From: an uncultured Clostridia bacterium
GTDB lineage: Bacteria; Bacillota; Clostridia; Oscillospirales; Ruminococcaceae
DNA: 64,000 nt
Assembly (NCBI GenBank): GCA_945923775.1
Contig: CAMELR010000012.1
Span: 1-64,000, forward strand
Direction of reading: 5' to 3'
Below, one piece after another: positions 9,132-16,828 of the stretch. The position numbers and the translations under genes are program-made. Positions within the stretch are counted from its first letter, which is position 1. Each line of letters starts with the position of its first letter. Under the pieces are notes generated by a model. The model was not told where the DNA came from. It made no database searches and saw nothing but the letters and a program-made list of their open reading frames with translations.

Positions 9132-9188
9132 CCATATGTTATTATAGTTCCATATGTTTATTATATATTATCCGGAGCCTTCTGTCAA
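9132..9188 (-). promoter_or_regulatory. Promoter of LysR gene with direct repeats
   Basis: On the minus strand TTGACA (9188-9183), 17 bases, TATAAT (9165-9160). Read on plus, two direct repeats, CCATATGTTATTATAG (from 9132) and CCATATGTTTATTATA (from 9150), cover the -10 box and the transcription start. They are candidates for an autoregulatory operator. Confidence 0.65.
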
Positions 9189-9269
9189 GTAATGCGGCCG
9201 CAAATTGCATAATATCCTGCGGCAATAAAAAACGGACAGTTCCCTTCCCTGCCCGTCATTTGAAATAAA

Positions 9270-9324
9270 CCGCCGGAGGCGGCACCGAAATTCCGAATTC
9301 CGCATTCTGAATTCCGAATTAAAT
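9270..9324. repeat. AATTCCGAATT-family repeat with GC hairpin
   Basis: A small hairpin, CCGCCGGAGGCGG, is followed by ACCGAAATTCCGAATTCCG and further GAATTCCGAATT units. The same hairpin-plus-AT-unit order occurs at 32572, 51660 and in the full copies at 52268 and 59199. Confidence 0.7.
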
Positions 9325-9325
9325 A

Positions 9326-9348
9326 CGGGCAGGTTCATCGCCTGCCCG
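9326..9348 (-). terminator. Terminator-like hairpin of the metNIQ/aminotransferase operon
   Basis: CGGGCAGG pairs with CCTGCCCG. On the minus strand it lies 7 bases after the aminotransferase stop and is followed by TATTTAATT, a weak U-tract. Confidence 0.6.
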
Positions 9349-9354
9349 GTAATT

Positions 9355-10521
9355 TTATGCCTTGGGGAGCTTCTTGCGTATATCCTGTAAGCGCTCCAGT
9401 GCGGCGTTGAGCGTCGCGTCCTGCTTTGCGAAGTGCAGTCTGATGTAGCGGTTTTCCGGCTCGCGGAAGAAGCTGGAACCGGGCACTGCGCCTACTCCTA
9501 CGTGCTCCGCAAGCGCTTCGCAGAGCCTGAGGTCGCTCTCGTAGCCGAACTCGGATACGTCCACCATGACGTAATACGCGCCCTGCGGAACGTTGTGCTG
9601 AATCCCGATACGGTCGAGACCGTCAAGGAACAGCTTGCGCATGTGGGTGTACTTATCCTGGAGCCACTTGTAGTAGTCGTCGCCGAATTTCAGACCGACC
9701 ACCGCCGCCTCCTGGAGCGGAGCCGCCGCGCCTACCGTCAGGAAGTCGTGGACCTTCTTCACGCGGTCGGTGATCTCCGGGGGAGCTATAACGTAGCCCA
9801 GGCGCCAGCCGGTGATGGAGTAGGTCTTAGAAAGCGAAGAACAGCATATCGTGCGCTTCCTCATGCCCGGGAGGGTCGAGAAATAAACATGCCTGTTCGG
9901 CGCATAGAGGATATGCTCGTAAACCTCGTCGGTGATAACATAGGTGTCGTACTTCTCCGCAAGGTCTGCGATTATCTGAAGCTCCTCACGGGTGAACACC
10001 TTGCCGCAGGGGTTGGACGGGTTGCACAGTATCAGAGCCTTCGGGTGCTGTCTGAACGCCGCTTCCAGCACGTCTACGTCGAAGTTGTACTCCGGCGGAA
10101 CAAGCGGAACGTAGATAGGCTCGGCGCCGGAGAGTATAGCGTCCGCGCCGTAGTTCTCATAGAACGGCGAGAATACGATGACCTTATCGCCGGGGTTGGT
10201 AACGGACAGCATAGCCGCCATCATAGCCTCGGTGGAGCCGCAGGTAACGACTATCTCGGAGTTCGGGTCGATGTCGTATCCCATGAAGTGCTTCTGCTTC
10301 GCGGCTACCGCGTCGCGGAAGTTCTGGGAGCCCCAGGTCGTAGCGTACTGGTGGAAATCCTCCTTAGTGACCTGCGCCAGGCGCTCGAGTATCTCCTTCG
10401 GAGGCTCGAAATCCGGGAAGCCCTGGGAGAGGTTCACCGCGCCGTACTGGTTGGATATTCTCGTCATGCGGCGGATCACTGAATCAGTGAATCCCGCTGT
10501 TCTTAATGAAAGATCTGTCAT
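9355..10521 (-). CDS. Class I/II PLP-dependent aminotransferase
   Basis: A 388-residue fold-type I aminotransferase of the aspartate/aromatic/methionine group. Visible landmarks are the N-terminal NLSQGFPDFEPP, the NPSNPCGKV motif, and the PLP lysine in SLSKTYSITGWRLGYV. The length is typical. It is the last gene of the operon metN-metI-metQ-FAD oxidase-aminotransferase, starting 11 bases after the oxidase stop. With that context, a role in interconverting a 2-keto acid such as 4-methylthio-2-oxobutanoate and its amino acid is attractive, but substrate choice cannot be read from sequence. It could equally act on aromatic or branched amino acids. Confidence 0.9.
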   Translation of the reverse strand: MTDLSLRTAGFTDSVIRRMTRISNQYGAVNLSQGFPDFEPPKEILERLAQVTKEDFHQYATTWGSQNFRDAVAAKQKHFMGYDIDPNSEIVVTCGSTEAMMAAMLSVTNPGDKVIVFSPFYENYGADAILSGAEPIYVPLVPPEYNFDVDVLEAAFRQHPKALILCNPSNPCGKVFTREELQIIADLAEKYDTYVITDEVYEHILYAPNRHVYFSTLPGMRKRTICCSSLSKTYSITGWRLGYVIAPPEITDRVKKVHDFLTVGAAAPLQEAAVVGLKFGDDYYKWLQDKYTHMRKLFLDGLDRIGIQHNVPQGAYYVMVDVSEFGYESDLRLCEALAEHVGVGAVPGSSFFREPENRYIRLHFAKQDATLNAALERLQDIRKKLPKA

Positions 10522-10532
10522 GTTCGTTCCCC

Positions 10533-11897
10533 TTATTTAAGATAAGAAATGTGGTCGTTCAGAATGTGCTTCGGGTCGAATGCGGTCTTGATGGAGCGCA
10601 TAAGGTCGAGGTTCTCCGGAGCGGTCGCGCCGAGGAAGTACGGGCGCTTCGCAACGCCGATGCCGTGCTCGCCGGAGGTCAGTCCGCCGAGGGAGTACGC
10701 GTAGTTGTAAACAGTGGTCATGTTCTCGTGGAGGTCGTGCTCCCACTCGGCATCGGAGCGCTTTCCGCGAACCATGCACAGGTGTACGTTTCCGTCGCCT
10801 GCGTGCCCGAATGCGACCATCTGCATGCCGGATTTCTTCTCGGTCTCGTGGACGAACTTGATGAAGTCAGCGGTGCGGTTTATCGGCACTACGAGGTCAA
10901 CAGGCTCCTGCTCGCTGACCGCCTCCACAGCCTTGACGAGACAGCCGCGCACCTTCCAGATGTTCGCCGCAGCCTCCGGGTCATCGAGGGTGATGTAATC
11001 CAGCGCGCCCGCCTTCAGCGCTACTTCGCGGACTCTCGCGGCGCTGTCGGTCACTGAATTCTCGGTGCCGTCGAAGGTCAGTATAATGTACGCTCCCGCC
11101 TCCGGGACCGGGAATTTCAGCCCGGTGAACTTCTCGCCCAGCTCCACGACGGTGCGCTCGGTGAACTCTATCGCGGTGGGGTTCGCGTTGGCGCGGATAA
11201 TGCTCAGAACGCCGGAGATTCCGGTGGAAAGATCCGGGAACGGCACGACCACAGAAAGCGACTTCTCAGGCTTGGGAACGAGCTTCAGAATGCACTTCGT
11301 GATGACCGCCAGAGTGCCCTCAGAGCCGATGACGATATGCTTGAGGGAAAGTCCGCTTGCGTCCTTGACGTTCTTGGTGCCTGCGGTGACTACCCTGCCG
11401 TCAGCAAGCACAAGCTCCAGGCCGCGCACGTAATCGCGGGTAACGCCGTACTTTACGGCCCTCATGCCGCCTGCGTTAGTGGAGATGTTGCCGCCGATTG
11501 TAGCGGTCTTTTCGCCCGGGTCGGGGGGATAGAACAGCCCCTTGGACTCAACCAGCTTCTGGAAATCCTGAAGCACAACGCCCGGCTCCACGACTGCGGT
11601 GAAGGTGTCCTCGTCTATTTCGAGGACGCGGTTCATCAGCGAGAAATCAAGGATTATGCCCTCGCCGTGGGGAACGGTCGAGCCTACGAGGTTGGTTCCC
11701 GCGCCGCGGGGAGTTACGGGAAGTCCGCGGTCGTTCGCGAACTTCATCACCGCGCTGACCTCCTCAGTGGACTTCGGGAACACCAGCGCCGCAGCGGTGC
11801 CCTTTAATCTGCCGAGGGTGTCGGAAAGGTACTTGTCCTCGATATTGCCGAGTTTTACTCTCTCAGGGTCGGAAATTATTTTCAGAAGCTCCTGCAT
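10533..11897 (-). CDS. FAD-binding 2-hydroxy acid oxidase/dehydrogenase (GlcD-like)
   Basis: A 454-residue flavoprotein of the GlcD / D-lactate dehydrogenase group. It has an N-terminal PCMH-type FAD domain (TPRGAGTNLVGSTVPHGEGI near 58-77; PPDPGEKTATIGGNISTNAGG near 120-140) and a C-terminal catalytic domain with GHAGDGNVHLCMV and the terminal GEHGIGVAKRPYF motif. Such enzymes oxidise 2-hydroxy acids, usually the D form, to 2-keto acids. It sits between metQ and the aminotransferase, which suggests a hydroxy acid to keto acid to amino acid route. A hairpin at 11919 separates it from metQ. The ribosome site GAAAGGGAG is good. Confidence 0.9.
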   Translation of the reverse strand: MQELLKIISDPERVKLGNIEDKYLSDTLGRLKGTAAALVFPKSTEEVSAVMKFANDRGLPVTPRGAGTNLVGSTVPHGEGIILDFSLMNRVLEIDEDTFTAVVEPGVVLQDFQKLVESKGLFYPPDPGEKTATIGGNISTNAGGMRAVKYGVTRDYVRGLELVLADGRVVTAGTKNVKDASGLSLKHIVIGSEGTLAVITKCILKLVPKPEKSLSVVVPFPDLSTGISGVLSIIRANANPTAIEFTERTVVELGEKFTGLKFPVPEAGAYIILTFDGTENSVTDSAARVREVALKAGALDYITLDDPEAAANIWKVRGCLVKAVEAVSEQEPVDLVVPINRTADFIKFVHETEKKSGMQMVAFGHAGDGNVHLCMVRGKRSDAEWEHDLHENMTTVYNYAYSLGGLTSGEHGIGVAKRPYFLGATAPENLDLMRSIKTAFDPKHILNDHISYLK

Positions 11898-11918
11898 TGT
11901 TATCTCCCTTTCTAAAAC

Positions 11919-11945
11919 GGAACCGCACAGATTCTTCGCGGTTCC
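11919..11945 (-). terminator. Intercistronic hairpin between metQ and the oxidase gene
   Basis: On the minus strand GGAACCGC pairs with GCGGTTCC and is followed by GTTTTAG. It could be a leaky terminator or a 3-prime stabiliser giving higher levels of the metNIQ message than of the two downstream enzymes. Confidence 0.55.
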
Positions 11946-11967
11946 AGTGCTAGTTTTTCAGTTGTTA

Positions 11968-12942
11968 TCAGCCGAGTGTCCAAGCGGGAACGAAGAATCC
12001 CTTGAACTCGTTGTTGTAGATGTCGATGGTGTCCTGACTCTGGTAAGCTTCAACGATGCGCTTGTAAACGGGGTTCTCAGCGTCCTCGGAACGTACGGCG
12101 ATCAGGCAGTAGTAGCTGTTGTCTGCGTACTCGCTCTCCTTGTAGATCGCGTCGTCTGCGGTAAGGCCGCTGTCGAGGGCGTAGTTGCCGTTGATGACTG
12201 CGAGGTCAACGTCCTGGATAACGGAGTAAACGAGGTTTGCGTCTACCTCGACGAACTCTACCGGAACTACGTAGTCGGTGATGTCGCTAATCTCGGGGGA
12301 AGCGCCGGCGTCAGCGTTGATGGTGAAGAAGCCTGCGCTCTCGAGGAGCTTCAGCGCTCTGCCTTCGTTGGTAACGTCGTTCGGAACTGCGATCTTGAGG
12401 GTCTCGGTGGAAGCAAGGGCGCTCTCGATGGTGTAGTCCTTAGCGGTGTAGATGTTCATTGCTACGATGTAGGTATCGCCGATGGCGGTCAGGTCGTAGC
12501 CGTTGGTAGCTGTATCGTTGTTGAAGTAAGCGTGGTGCTGGAACGCGTTCATGTCGATCTCGCCGCTGTTGAGCGCGTTGTTCGGAATGTTGAAGCTTGT
12601 GAACTGCTCATACTCGAGGTTGATTCCCTCGGGAGCGAGCTTCTCCTTGATGGGGTTCCAGATGTCCTCGTATACGTTGCCGGTGAGGCCGATCTTTACG
12701 GTCACGGGGTTCTCCGGGGAGTACGCGGTCTCTGCGTCGGAAGCGCTGTCTGCGCTGTCGGAGTTCTCGGAATTCTCAGCGGTTGCTGCGCTCTCTGCTG
12801 CGGAGGAATCAGCCGCAGAGGAATCAGCGGAGCTGTCAGCCGCGGAGGAAGAGCTGGAGGAAGTGTTGCCGCTGCAAGCGGTCAGGGATACTGCTGCAAG
12901 TACTGCTGCGAGGGAAAATGCGAACTTATTTCTGATAGACAT
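11968..12942 (-). CDS. metQ: MetQ/NlpA-type substrate-binding lipoprotein
   Basis: A 324-residue lipoprotein. The signal peptide ends in the lipobox LTAC near residue 22, followed by a long Ser/Ala/Asp-rich tether to about residue 65 and an NlpA-family binding domain (KIGLTGNVYEDIWNPIKEKL; FEQ-like FTSFNIPNNALNSGEIDMNAFQHHAYFN). Family members bind methionine, often D- or L-methionine and analogues, and deliver it to MetNI. It lies downstream of metI in the operon, with ribosome site AAAGGAGAAC. The tether is unusually acidic and long. The ligand in this organism is inferred only. Confidence 0.92.
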   Translation of the reverse strand: MSIRNKFAFSLAAVLAAVSLTACSGNTSSSSSSAADSSADSSAADSSAAESAATAENSENSDSADSASDAETAYSPENPVTVKIGLTGNVYEDIWNPIKEKLAPEGINLEYEQFTSFNIPNNALNSGEIDMNAFQHHAYFNNDTATNGYDLTAIGDTYIVAMNIYTAKDYTIESALASTETLKIAVPNDVTNEGRALKLLESAGFFTINADAGASPEISDITDYVVPVEFVEVDANLVYSVIQDVDLAVINGNYALDSGLTADDAIYKESEYADNSYYCLIAVRSEDAENPVYKRIVEAYQSQDTIDIYNNEFKGFFVPAWTLG

Positions 12943-13006
12943 GGTGTTTGTTCTCCTTTGAACTTGATTTGTTTAGTTGTAATATCCGGATTTTTTTCTT
13001 TCCGGT

Positions 13007-13687
13007 TTATTTCTCTGTTTTCTTTGCGATGATGTTGCCGATTATCTGGATAACCTGGACGATGAGCACCAGCACGATAACAGCGGCAACGATGATGTCG
13101 TAGTAGTTACGCTGAACGCCCTGAACGTACGCGAAGTTTCCGAGGCCGCCAGCGCCGACTGCGCCAGCCATCGCGGTGAGTCCGACGAGGTTTATCAGGG
13201 TGATGGTGATACCGCGGGAAAGAGCCGGAATGCTCTCGCGGAGGTACACTCTGAAAATGATCCCGAGCTTGGAGCAGCCCATCGACTGCGCCGCCTCGAT
13301 AAGACCGGGGTTGACTCCGGCGAGCGCCGCCTCAGCCTGGCGGGAGAAGAACGGAACAGTTCCGACGATGAGCGGGAATATCGAGCCTGCAACGCCTATC
13401 GAGGTTCCGCTGATGATACGCGTCAGCGGGATAAGCAGGAACAGCAGGATAATGAACGGAACCGAGCGCAGGAGGTTGATAATGATGTCCAGCACGCGGT
13501 ATACCACTGCGTTTTCAAGCAGTCCGCCCTTTTTCGTCACGGTGAGCAGGATTCCCAGCGCCATTCCGATAACGAGAATGTACAGCGCGGAAATGCCGGT
13601 CATCGCGAGGGTCTCGAGGGTAGCGTTCCACAGGGCGGGAAGCTTCGGTATAACGTTCGGCATAATGCTTTCAAAGAACTCACGCAC
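13007..13687 (-). CDS. metI: Methionine ABC transporter permease MetI
   Basis: A 226-residue permease with five or more membrane helices. The EAA-like cytoplasmic loop (EAAQSMGCSKLGIIFRVYLRESIPAL, about residues 130-155) docks with the ATPase. The C-terminal pattern NLVGLTAMAGAVGAGGLG is typical of MetI. The gene overlaps the end of metN by 8 bases, so translation is probably coupled. The whole MetNIQ importer would be a D/L-methionine or related-compound uptake system in the cytoplasmic membrane. Confidence 0.95.
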   Translation of the reverse strand: MREFFESIMPNVIPKLPALWNATLETLAMTGISALYILVIGMALGILLTVTKKGGLLENAVVYRVLDIIINLLRSVPFIILLFLLIPLTRIISGTSIGVAGSIFPLIVGTVPFFSRQAEAALAGVNPGLIEAAQSMGCSKLGIIFRVYLRESIPALSRGITITLINLVGLTAMAGAVGAGGLGNFAYVQGVQRNYYDIIVAAVIVLVLIVQVIQIIGNIIAKKTEK

Positions 13688-14714
13688 TGAGGATCACCTC
13701 CACTCCGACATTGATATCGCACAGGTACTTGACTGCGGCGCGGATATCGTCCTCGTTTCCGTCGGCGATGACTACAAGCCCGCCTATCGGGTTGTCGCCG
13801 ATGATCTCTATGCTTCCGAACACGATGTTCAGGTCAATATTGAACTTGCGGGAGATGGTGGAGACGAGCGCTTCGCAGGCGCTTCTCTCGAGGTACTTGA
13901 ACCGGAGTATCTTCTGACCCGGCTTGAGCTGCACCAGCGGAGATTTCTCCTCGATGAGGGTGTTTATGCCGCTCAGGCAGGAGGTCGTGTCCACGAAGGA
14001 GCGCGTCACGGGCTGCTGCGGGTTCGCGAATATCTCGAACACGTCGCCCTGCTCGACTACCCTGCCGTTTTCCATTACGGCGGTGCGGTCGCATATCTCC
14101 TTGACTACGTTCATCTGGTGAGTGATGAGCACGATGGTAAGTCCCAGCTTTGCATTGAGGGACTTCAGCAGCTTCAGTATCGCCTCAGTGGTCTGCGGGT
14201 CGAGAGCCGACGTTGCCTCGTCGCACAGGAGTATCTCCGGGTCGCTCGCGAGCGCCCTTGCGATAGCCGCGCGCTGCTTCTGGCCGCCGGAAAGCTCCGA
14301 GGGGTACGCCCCCGCCTTATCCGCGATGCCTACCAGCTCGAGCAGCTCCAGCGCCTTTTTCCTGCGCTCCGCTGCGGAAAGCCCGTTGTAGCGTATCGGG
14401 AATATTACGTTCTGCAACACTGTCCGCGAAGCGAACAGGTTGAAGTGCTGGAATATCATTCCTATTTTCTTGCGCTGCCTGCGGAGTTCCGCGCCGCGCA
14501 GAGCGGTAATGTCCTTGTCGTTTATAAAGACCCTTCCGCTGTCCGGGCGCTCAAGCAGGTTGATACAGCGCACCAGCGTGGATTTTCCCGCGCCGGAGAA
14601 GCCGATTATGCCGAATATCTCGCCCTTTTTTATCTCAAGGCTCACATCGTCCGCGGCGTTGAATTTTTTGCCGGCGTTGACGTAGGTCTTGGTAATGTGC
14701 TCCAGACGTATCAT
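13680..14714 (-). CDS. metN: Methionine ABC transporter ATPase MetN with NIL domain
   Basis: A 344-residue ATPase. It has Walker A GFSGAGKST near residue 38, signature LSGGQKQR near 139, Walker B ILLCDEATSALDP near 160, and a C-terminal NIL domain from about 265 that in E. coli MetN binds methionine and inhibits transport. It is the first full gene of the operon. The ribosome site GAGGTGAG lies 8 bases before ATG. A consensus promoter, an inverted repeat and two short open frames lie in the 200-base leader; I see no SAM riboswitch or T-box there. Confidence 0.95.
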   Translation of the reverse strand: MIRLEHITKTYVNAGKKFNAADDVSLEIKKGEIFGIIGFSGAGKSTLVRCINLLERPDSGRVFINDKDITALRGAELRRQRKKIGMIFQHFNLFASRTVLQNVIFPIRYNGLSAAERRKKALELLELVGIADKAGAYPSELSGGQKQRAAIARALASDPEILLCDEATSALDPQTTEAILKLLKSLNAKLGLTIVLITHQMNVVKEICDRTAVMENGRVVEQGDVFEIFANPQQPVTRSFVDTTSCLSGINTLIEEKSPLVQLKPGQKILRFKYLERSACEALVSTISRKFNIDLNIVFGSIEIIGDNPIGGLVVIADGNEDDIRAAVKYLCDINVGVEVILSA

Positions 14715-14728
14715 GCTTTGCTCTCACC

Positions 14729-14782
14729 TCATTGTGACGTTTTTAGTTCTCCCTGTGGTTTCGGGGGAAGGCAGCACTGCAT
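14729..14782 (-). CDS. Possible second leader peptide (17 aa) with Cys-Cys
   Basis: A 17-codon frame starting MQCCLPPK and ending 14 bases before the metN start. Two adjacent cysteines at positions 3-4 would stall ribosomes when cysteine is short. The ribosome site is poor (GAACGG) and the start lies in the 3-prime arm region of a potential stem with the first leader frame. It could be chance. Confidence 0.3.
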   Translation of the reverse strand: MQCCLPPKPQGELKTSQ

Positions 14783-14793
14783 GACCGTTCAAT

Positions 14794-14871
14794 TCAGTCC
14801 TGCGGTGCCGCCGTACGCATTCGTCCGAAGCGGAAATTCCTGCGGAGCAGCTTTGTAAATATAGCGTTCAT
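14794..14871 (-). CDS. Putative 25-aa leader peptide upstream of metNIQ
   Basis: A 25-codon open frame with an excellent ribosome site, GAGGAGGCGG, 5 bases before its ATG, in the leader of the metN operon. The peptide begins MNAIFTKLLRR and ends RTAAPQD; it is rich in arginine (6 of 25). The last codons lie in a possible 8-bp stem (14805-14812 with 14770-14777), so translation to the stop could alter the leader fold. I do not recognise the peptide. Its position immediately after a consensus promoter and the ribosome site favour real translation. Confidence 0.55.
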   Translation of the reverse strand: MNAIFTKLLRRNFRFGRMRTAAPQD

Positions 14872-14890
14872 GATTTCCGCCTCCTCTTTT

Positions 14891-14909
14891 GCCTATCCTT
14901 CCGATAGGC
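14891..14909 (-). promoter_or_regulatory. Inverted repeat at the start of the metN leader
   Basis: GCCTATC and GATAGGC around a 5-base loop lie just downstream of the -10 box. Two further CCTAT motifs (AAAACCTAT) lie upstream and overlap the -35 region near 14950 and 14977. The recurring CCTAT spacing suggests an operator for a sulfur-responsive repressor, for instance of the Rrf2/CymR type, but the protein is not identified here. Confidence 0.5.
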
Positions 14910-14920
14910 TTTATGTGATG

Positions 14921-14949
14921 ATTATATCAGACAATGCCCACTTTGTCAA
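14921..14949 (-). promoter_or_regulatory. Consensus promoter of the metNIQ operon
   Basis: On the minus strand TTGACA (14949-14944), 17 bases, TATAAT (14926-14921), a perfect sigma-A promoter. An AAAACCTATTGACA context overlaps the -35 box. Confidence 0.85.
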
Positions 14950-15032
14950 TAGGTTTTGATGAATTCTTATATATTTTATAGGTTTTGTCCTCTGTGAACA
15001 GTTTTCCAAAAAAGAATTTGTTGTTATTGCAC

Positions 15033-15065
15033 AAAAAATCGGAGCCCACATCGTGAACTCCGATT
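15033..15065 (-). terminator. Terminator of the yqfC-yqfD unit
   Basis: On the minus strand AATCGGAG pairs with CTCCGATT and is followed by TTTTTTGTG, 9 bases after the yqfD stop. It insulates the sporulation genes from the metN operon. Confidence 0.8.
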
Positions 15066-15073
15066 CGTGATTT

Positions 15074-16288
15074 TTACTCCGCGCCCTGGCTCCCCGGCTG
15101 AGACAGCAGTATCTCCTGCTCCTTTGCGATGTTCCCGCGCAGGGTGTAGACGCACCTGAGCCGTATCCCGTCCTGCTCCGGGACGGCGGTCTTTTCGCAG
15201 GAATACACCTCCTGCCCGGCGTAGAAGTTCTCCTCGAACGCCGCCTGCTGCCTCGACAGCTCCGCGAGGCAGTCGTCAGCGGAGCGCGTAACGTTCCTGC
15301 TCACATACCCGGTGAACCGTCCGGTTCTGATCTTCAGCGGGGTCTCCTTCCCGAACAGCCTTACGGCCTCGGTCTGCTCTGAGTACACCGAATCCTCCAT
15401 CGCCGCCACGCCGAAAAACAGCGGGTACTCGTCGTCGCCGTAGACCAGCCACCTGTACTCCGCCGTCTCCCCCTCCGGGAGCCGCAGCGTTTCCTTGTAG
15501 GGCACGAAAAACTCCCGGGTCTCGGTGTACTCCCCGATGACCTCGGCGCTGGCGTGCTTGAGGATAACGTTTCCGGCGGCGTCGGTGACTGTCCCGCTGA
15601 CCAGCAGACCTCCCTCGGGGACGCCGCTTCCGGTCTCGGTGACGAGCACTCCGTCCCGCACGACGTGCGACACCACCGCCGCCGCCCGGGAAGCCACCAG
15701 ATTGCACGGAGCGTCCGCGTCAAGCATTTCCGGCGCGGGAGTTCCCATCTCCACCGCCGCCTCCAGCCGGAAGCCAACGCAGGTGACGTCCACCCAGGCG
15801 GTCTCGGGTATCTCAAGGAGTATCCGGCGCTCTGCGGCGGTGGTGCTGTTCTCCAGGCGGCGCGCGGAGCTTCCCTCGCTCAGGCCGCACTCCCCGAGTA
15901 TCGACATTATCTGCGAGCGCTGAGCCGCCGTCACCGTCCCGGAGCTTACTATCTCGATATCCTGAATGCGGCTTCCGCTGAGCGCCGTCAGCATAACGAA
16001 CGCCAGGAACCCCACGTACAGCCCCGCCCGGCGGCTGTACCTCAGCGCCGTGAAGTACAGCCCGCGGCGCTTCCCTGCGCGGATACGCAGACCGCAGCGG
16101 CGCGCCGTCCGGGCGGTCTCCCAGTAGTCCGCCGGGGAGACAGCGCCGCTTATCGTCCCGTCGCCAAACCTTACCCGGCGCAGCTCCACGCCGCAGTTTA
16201 TAAGCTCCGTCGCGAACCGCTCCGGGAATGCCCCGTACCCGCTGAATTCCACGCTTCCGAACCGCAGACCACTCTTATTTTCCTTCAT
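15074..16288 (-). CDS. yqfD: Sporulation protein YqfD
   Basis: A 404-residue membrane-anchored protein of the YqfD / SpoIV-associated family, required for sporulation in Bacillus and conserved in spore formers. One hydrophobic helix (YVGFLAFVMLTALSGS, about 92-107) anchors it. A cytoplasmic N-terminal part precedes this helix, and the large C-terminal part includes ILLEIPETAWVDVTCVG and the PYKETLRLPEGE segment. It follows yqfC by 9 bases on the same strand, the usual pair. In Bacillus both belong to the mother-cell sigma-E regulon; I did not find a clear sigma-E promoter here. Confidence 0.88.
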   Translation of the reverse strand: MKENKSGLRFGSVEFSGYGAFPERFATELINCGVELRRVRFGDGTISGAVSPADYWETARTARRCGLRIRAGKRRGLYFTALRYSRRAGLYVGFLAFVMLTALSGSRIQDIEIVSSGTVTAAQRSQIMSILGECGLSEGSSARRLENSTTAAERRILLEIPETAWVDVTCVGFRLEAAVEMGTPAPEMLDADAPCNLVASRAAAVVSHVVRDGVLVTETGSGVPEGGLLVSGTVTDAAGNVILKHASAEVIGEYTETREFFVPYKETLRLPEGETAEYRWLVYGDDEYPLFFGVAAMEDSVYSEQTEAVRLFGKETPLKIRTGRFTGYVSRNVTRSADDCLAELSRQQAAFEENFYAGQEVYSCEKTAVPEQDGIRLRCVYTLRGNIAKEQEILLSQPGSQGAE

Positions 16289-16297
16289 GCTCCCACC

Positions 16298-16579
16298 TCA
16301 CAGACTGAGGAAGCTCACCGCTTCGATACTCCCGGTGATGCGTACTCCGTAGGCTCCGCCGCTCTCGAGGGTCAGCCCGGTGCCCTGCACCCTCATCAGG
16401 CGGTCCTCGCCGGCGCAGCGAATTTTCAGCACGATCTCCCCGGAGACCTCCCGGCTGTCGGTGCAGCTTATCACCCCAGCGCAGTTCTCCGCGATAAGCT
16501 CCGCGCCGTCCCGCAGAGTCACCGTCGTGTGCTGGTACGGAGCCTCCCCAAGCGCTGTCAGCGCCTCTTTAAGTCCCAT
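16298..16579 (-). CDS. yqfC: Sporulation protein YqfC
   Basis: A 93-residue protein matching the YqfC family in size and pattern, with a beta-rich YabP-like core (TVTLRDGAELIAENCAGVI; VLKIRCAGEDRLMRVQGTG; GSIEAVSFL). YabP/YqfC proteins act during spore formation. A strong ribosome site, GGGGGGACGCAT, precedes the ATG. Its pairing with yqfD supports the call. Confidence 0.88.
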   Translation of the reverse strand: MGLKEALTALGEAPYQHTTVTLRDGAELIAENCAGVISCTDSREVSGEIVLKIRCAGEDRLMRVQGTGLTLESGGAYGVRITGSIEAVSFLSL

Positions 16580-16723
16580 ATGCGTCCCCCCTGCATGTCC
16601 TGTTGTTCTGTAGATTCTATGCGGGAAGGCTCCGGGTTATGTGCGATGTTTTTTTCACCGTTGTGCAGTATACCACATTTTTAAAATTCACGTGATTTAA
16701 GTAAAATTTTACACAAAAAACGC

Positions 16724-16750
16724 TAAAGTTTAGCTAAACTCTGTCGATAA
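16724..16750 (+). promoter_or_regulatory. Sigma-28 (SigD/FliA) type promoter of the chemoreceptor
   Basis: TAAA (16724-16727), 15 bases, then GTCGATAA (16743-16750), one mismatch from the motility sigma consensus TAAA-N15-GCCGATAA. It lies directly upstream of a chemoreceptor gene, the expected regulon. An overlapping TATAAT at 16755 lacks a -35 partner. Confidence 0.7.
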
Positions 16751-16828
16751 TACATATAATAAACTGGAAATATGCAGTTGACAATTCCAGAATTTCACAA
16801 AGATGTGTTGAAAGGAAGGTATCATCAA

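Noticed and set aside
14715-14950. SAM riboswitch or T-box upstream of metN
   Set aside because: I searched for the SAM-I core stems and for the T-box AGGGTGGNACCGCG motif and saw neither.
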